Positions 61,582 to 64,000 of a stretch of DNA of 64,000 nucleotides are shown here, in pieces. The stretch is from Castellaniella denitrificans (lineage in GTDB: Bacteria; Pseudomonadota; Gammaproteobacteria; Burkholderiales; Burkholderiaceae_B), in assembly GCF_027214045.1 (NCBI RefSeq), contig NZ_JAPWHE010000003.1:1-64000 (forward strand), written 5' to 3'. The notes below the pieces were generated by a model. It was not told where the DNA came from, searched no databases, and worked only from the letters and a program-made list of their open reading frames with translations. The number at the start of each line of letters is the position of its first letter. Positions within the stretch are counted from its first letter, which is position 1. The position numbers and the translations under genes were made by a program.

Positions 61582-62349
61582 ATGAGCGATTGCCTCGACG
61601 TGCAGCGCCTGGACGGCGTGCTGATCATGCAGCTCAACCGGCCCCAGGCGCGCAACGCGATCAACCTGGAGACCGCCCAGGCCCTGGCGGCGGCCCTGGA
61701 TGTCCTGGACAACGATCCCGACCTGCGTTTGGGTGTGCTGACCGGATCCGGTGGGAATTTCTGCTCGGGCATGGACCTGAAGGCCTTCGCCGCGACCGGT
61801 CAGCGCCCCTACGTGGGCAGGCGCGGTTTCGCCGGCCTGTGCGAACAGCCGCCCGCCAAGCCGCTGATCGCCGCCGTCGAGGGCTACGCGCTGGCCGGCG
61901 GGTGCGAACTGGTGCTGGCCTGCGATCTGGTCGTGGCGGCGCGCGACGCCCGCTTCGGCCTGCCCGAGGTCCGGCGCGGCCTGGTGCCGGGATCGGGCGG
62001 CATGCTTCGCCTGCCGTCTCGCATCCCCTACCACGTGGCGATGGAGGCCGTGCTGACGGGCGAGGCGTTCGGCGCCGAGCGCCTGCACCAGCTCGGGCTG
62101 GTCAATCGCCTGGCCGAGCCCGGCGCGGCGCTGGACGAAGCCCTGGCGATGGCGCGCGTCATCGCCGCCAACGGCCCGCTGGCGGTGCGCACGGCCAAAT
62201 CCATCGTTGCGCAGTCGCGCAACTGGCGCCCGGACGAGATGTTCGAGCGCCAGCGGCCCCTGATCGCCCACATCTTCACCTCGGAGGACGCCCGCGAGGG
62301 CGCGACCGCGTTCGCCGAGAAACGCCCCCCTGTCTGGAAAGGAAAATGA
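61582..62349 (+). CDS. enoyl-CoA hydratase/isomerase (crotonase) family protein
   Basis: 255-residue crotonase-fold protein. The oxyanion-hole segment [17 protein letters not shown] and the family block [24 protein letters not shown] are present. The glutamate in [14 protein letters not shown] occupies a catalytic position of hydratases. The exact reaction is not predictable. TCGGAG lies 7 nt upstream of the ATG. It overlaps the fumarase gene by 4 nt, suggesting co-regulation. Confidence 0.9.
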   Translation: MSDCLDVQRLDGVLIMQLNRPQARNAINLETAQALAAALDVLDNDPDLRLGVLTGSGGNFCSGMDLKAFAATGQRPYVGRRGFAGLCEQPPAKPLIAAVEGYALAGGCELVLACDLVVAARDARFGLPEVRRGLVPGSGGMLRLPSRIPYHVAMEAVLTGEAFGAERLHQLGLVNRLAEPGAALDEALAMARVIAANGPLAVRTAKSIVAQSRNWRPDEMFERQRPLIAHIFTSEDAREGATAFAEKRPPVWKGK

Positions 62350-63869
62350 CCACAATCACCGAAGACGATCTGATCCAGTCGATCGAGGACGCCGTCCAGT
62401 TCATCAGCATCTACCACCCGCTGGACTATATCCGGCACCTGGCGCGCGCCTACGAACTCGAGGAAAGCCCGGCGGCGCGCGACGCCATCGCCCAGATCCT
62501 GACCAATTCGCGCCTGTGCGCGGAAGGCCACCGCCCCATCTGCCAGGACACCGGCATCGTCAACGTCTTTCTGAAGATCGGCATGGACGTGCGTTTCGAC
62601 ACGCGCCGCAGCCTGCAGGCACTGTGCGACGAGGGCGTGCGCCGGGGCTACACCAACCCCGACAATCCGCTGCGCGCCTCGGTGCTGGACGACCCGCTGT
62701 TCACGCGCCGCAATACGCGCGACAACACGCCCTGTGTGCTGCACGTCGAACTGGTGCCCGGCGATACGGTGGATGTCCAGGTCGCCGCCAAGGGCGGCGG
62801 TTCGGAAAACAAGACCAAGTTCGCCATGCTCAATCCCAGTGAATCCCTGGTGGACTGGGTGCTCAAGACCGTGCCGCTCATGGGGGCGGGCTGGTGCCCG
62901 CCGGGCATGCTGGGCATCGGCGTGGGCGGTACGGCGGAAAAGGCCATGCTCATGGCCAAGCAGTCCTTGATGCAGGACATCGATATGTACGAGCTGCTGC
63001 AGCGCGGCCCGCAGAACAAGCTCGAGGAACTGCGCATCGAGCTGTACCGCAAGGTCAATGCCCTGGGCATCGGCGCCCAGGGACTGGGCGGACTGACCAC
63101 GGTGCTGGACGTCAAGATCCTCACCTGTCCGACGCACGCCGCCTCCAAGCCGGTCGCCATGATTCCGAACTGCGCCGCCACGCGCCACGTGCATTTCACG
63201 CTGGACGGCAGCGGTCCGGCGGCGCTCCAGCCGCCCGCCTTGTCCGAGTGGCCGGAAGTCCACTGGAAGCCCGACTACAAGGCCTCGCGCCAGGTGAACC
63301 TGGACACGCTTACGCGTGAAGAGGTCGCCTCCTGGAAGCCGGGCGAGCGCCTGCTGCTGTCCGGCCGCATCCTGACCGGCCGCGACGCCGCCCACAAGCG
63401 CATCCAGGACATGCTGGCGCGCGGCGAATCCCTGCCGGTGGATTTCCGCGGACGCGTCATCTACTACGTCGGTCCGGTCGATCCGGTGCGCGACGAGGTC
63501 GTCGGCCCGGCCGGCCCCACCACCTCCACGCGCATGGATGCGTTTACCGATATGATGTTGGGACAGACAGGCCTGCTGGCCATGATCGGCAAGGCCGAAC
63601 GCGGCCCCGATGCCATCGAGGCCATCCGGCGCCATGGTTCGGCCTATCTGATGGCCGTGGGTGGTTCCGCCTATCTCGTGTCCAAGGCCATCCGATCCGC
63701 ACGGGTGCTGGGTTTCGAGGATCTGGGCATGGAAGCCATCTACGAGTTCGAGGTGCGCGACATGCCGGTGACGGTGGCCGTCGATGCGCAGGGCACCTCG
63801 GTCCACCAGACCGGGCCGCGCGAATGGCGTGACCGCATCGCCGCGCGCATCGTCCCGGCACAGGCCTGA
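62346..63869 (+). CDS. fumA: fumarate hydratase, class I (iron-sulfur type)
   Basis: Converts fumarate to malate with a [4Fe-4S] cluster, 507 residues. The N-terminal catalytic domain has the likely cluster cysteines in [22 protein letters not shown] and [16 protein letters not shown]. The C-terminal swivel domain has [22 protein letters not shown] and [11 protein letters not shown]. It overlaps the crotonase gene by 4 nt and is followed 28 nt later by a CitE-like gene. Confidence 0.94.
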   Translation: MTTITEDDLIQSIEDAVQFISIYHPLDYIRHLARAYELEESPAARDAIAQILTNSRLCAEGHRPICQDTGIVNVFLKIGMDVRFDTRRSLQALCDEGVRRGYTNPDNPLRASVLDDPLFTRRNTRDNTPCVLHVELVPGDTVDVQVAAKGGGSENKTKFAMLNPSESLVDWVLKTVPLMGAGWCPPGMLGIGVGGTAEKAMLMAKQSLMQDIDMYELLQRGPQNKLEELRIELYRKVNALGIGAQGLGGLTTVLDVKILTCPTHAASKPVAMIPNCAATRHVHFTLDGSGPAALQPPALSEWPEVHWKPDYKASRQVNLDTLTREEVASWKPGERLLLSGRILTGRDAAHKRIQDMLARGESLPVDFRGRVIYYVGPVDPVRDEVVGPAGPTTSTRMDAFTDMMLGQTGLLAMIGKAERGPDAIEAIRRHGSAYLMAVGGSAYLVSKAIRSARVLGFEDLGMEAIYEFEVRDMPVTVAVDAQGTSVHQTGPREWRDRIAARIVPAQA

Positions 63870-63897
63870 ACCGCGGTTTGAACGAAGGGGGATTTCC

Positions 63898-64000
63898 ATG
63901 TCTGTGACCTTGATGCGCTCGGCGCTGTTCGTCCCGGCCAGCCGGCCGGAACGCATACCCAAGGCGGTCGCCAGCGGCGCGGACGCCGTGATCGTCGACC
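63898..64000 (+). CDS. HpcH/HpaI aldolase / CitE-like lyase, 5' part only
   Basis: The window ends 34 codons into this gene. The visible MRSALFVPASRPERIPKA and SGADAVIVD are the start of CitE/CoA-ester lyase barrel proteins (RSxLFVPG-type opening, substrate Arg). An AAGGGGG ribosome binding site precedes the ATG at 63898. Together with the crotonase and fumarase upstream it suggests a small CoA-ester and dicarboxylate gene group. Confidence 0.8.
   Translation, partial: MSVTLMRSALFVPASRPERIPKAVASGADAVIVD

Noticed and set aside
61590-63869. Crotonase-fumarase fusion suggested by a single 759-codon open frame
   Set aside because: The first 252 codons read the crotonase gene in the wrong frame. 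The real fumarase starts at the ATG at 62346, and the crotonase gene ends at 62349 in its own frame.

Overview
The window is about 65% GC, densely coded, free of insertion sequences, and reads as a core chromosomal segment of a betaproteobacterium of the Burkholderiales, most likely the family Alcaligenaceae (Bordetella/Achromobacter/Castellaniella relatives). The grounds are the single-polypeptide MurE-MurF fusion, the gene order lpxC - DUF721/DciA - M23 peptidase - secA, the amgK-murU / lptD-surA-rsmA block and a class A RNase P RNA of compact betaproteobacterial shape. The species assignment is inference; no database was searched.

Layout. 1-10 kb: a small membrane protein, a SWIB-domain protein, dihydroorotase (pyrC), the ABC-F ATPase uup, the RNase P RNA gene rnpB, and a branched-chain amino acid type ABC transporter (livG, livF, livH, livM) convergent with its Tat-exported binding protein. 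10.4-28.5 kb: a complete dcw cluster, mraZ-rsmH-ftsL-ftsI-murEF-mraY-murD-ftsW-murG-murC-ddlB-ftsQ-ftsA-ftsZ, followed by lpxC. It starts at a recognisable promoter and MraZ operator, and nearly every junction overlaps by 4-11 nt. 28.5-33 kb: dciA (reverse strand), an M23 peptidase and secA. 33-42.7 kb: mgtE, a YciA-type thioesterase, an M20 amidohydrolase, an inositol monophosphatase-family gene, mnmC, an odd GH31-like protein and a metallophosphoesterase. 42.7-48.3 kb: tRNA-Lys(UUU), the methionine importer metNIQ and a glutamine-type importer glnHPQ. 48.3-58.4 kb: a coiled-coil membrane protein, the cell-wall recycling pair murU/amgK divergent from lptD-surA-rsmA, then gloA, a YgjP-like metalloprotease, plsC and gmhB. 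58.4-64 kb: glyS/glyQ divergent from enoyl-CoA hydratase, class I fumarase and the start of a CitE-like lyase.

Together the genes form an envelope-biogenesis neighbourhood: peptidoglycan precursor synthesis and septation (dcw), recycling (amgK, murU), lipid A commitment (lpxC), heptose supply (gmhB), LPS insertion (lptD), periplasmic folding (surA), phospholipid synthesis (plsC) and secretion (secA). Transporters and housekeeping genes lie between them.

No dramatic new multi-gene system was found. The most unusual signals are a paired base change in the nearly invariant P4 helix of RNase P RNA (A-U to G-C at the E. coli A67 position), a perfect 10-bp-phased MraZ operator, a 36-bp perfect palindrome over the pyrC stop codon, a GH31 homologue whose active-site motifs are degenerate, a glutamine permease with an extra pair of hydrophobic segments, and a metN gene that starts at TTG without a visible ribosome binding site.
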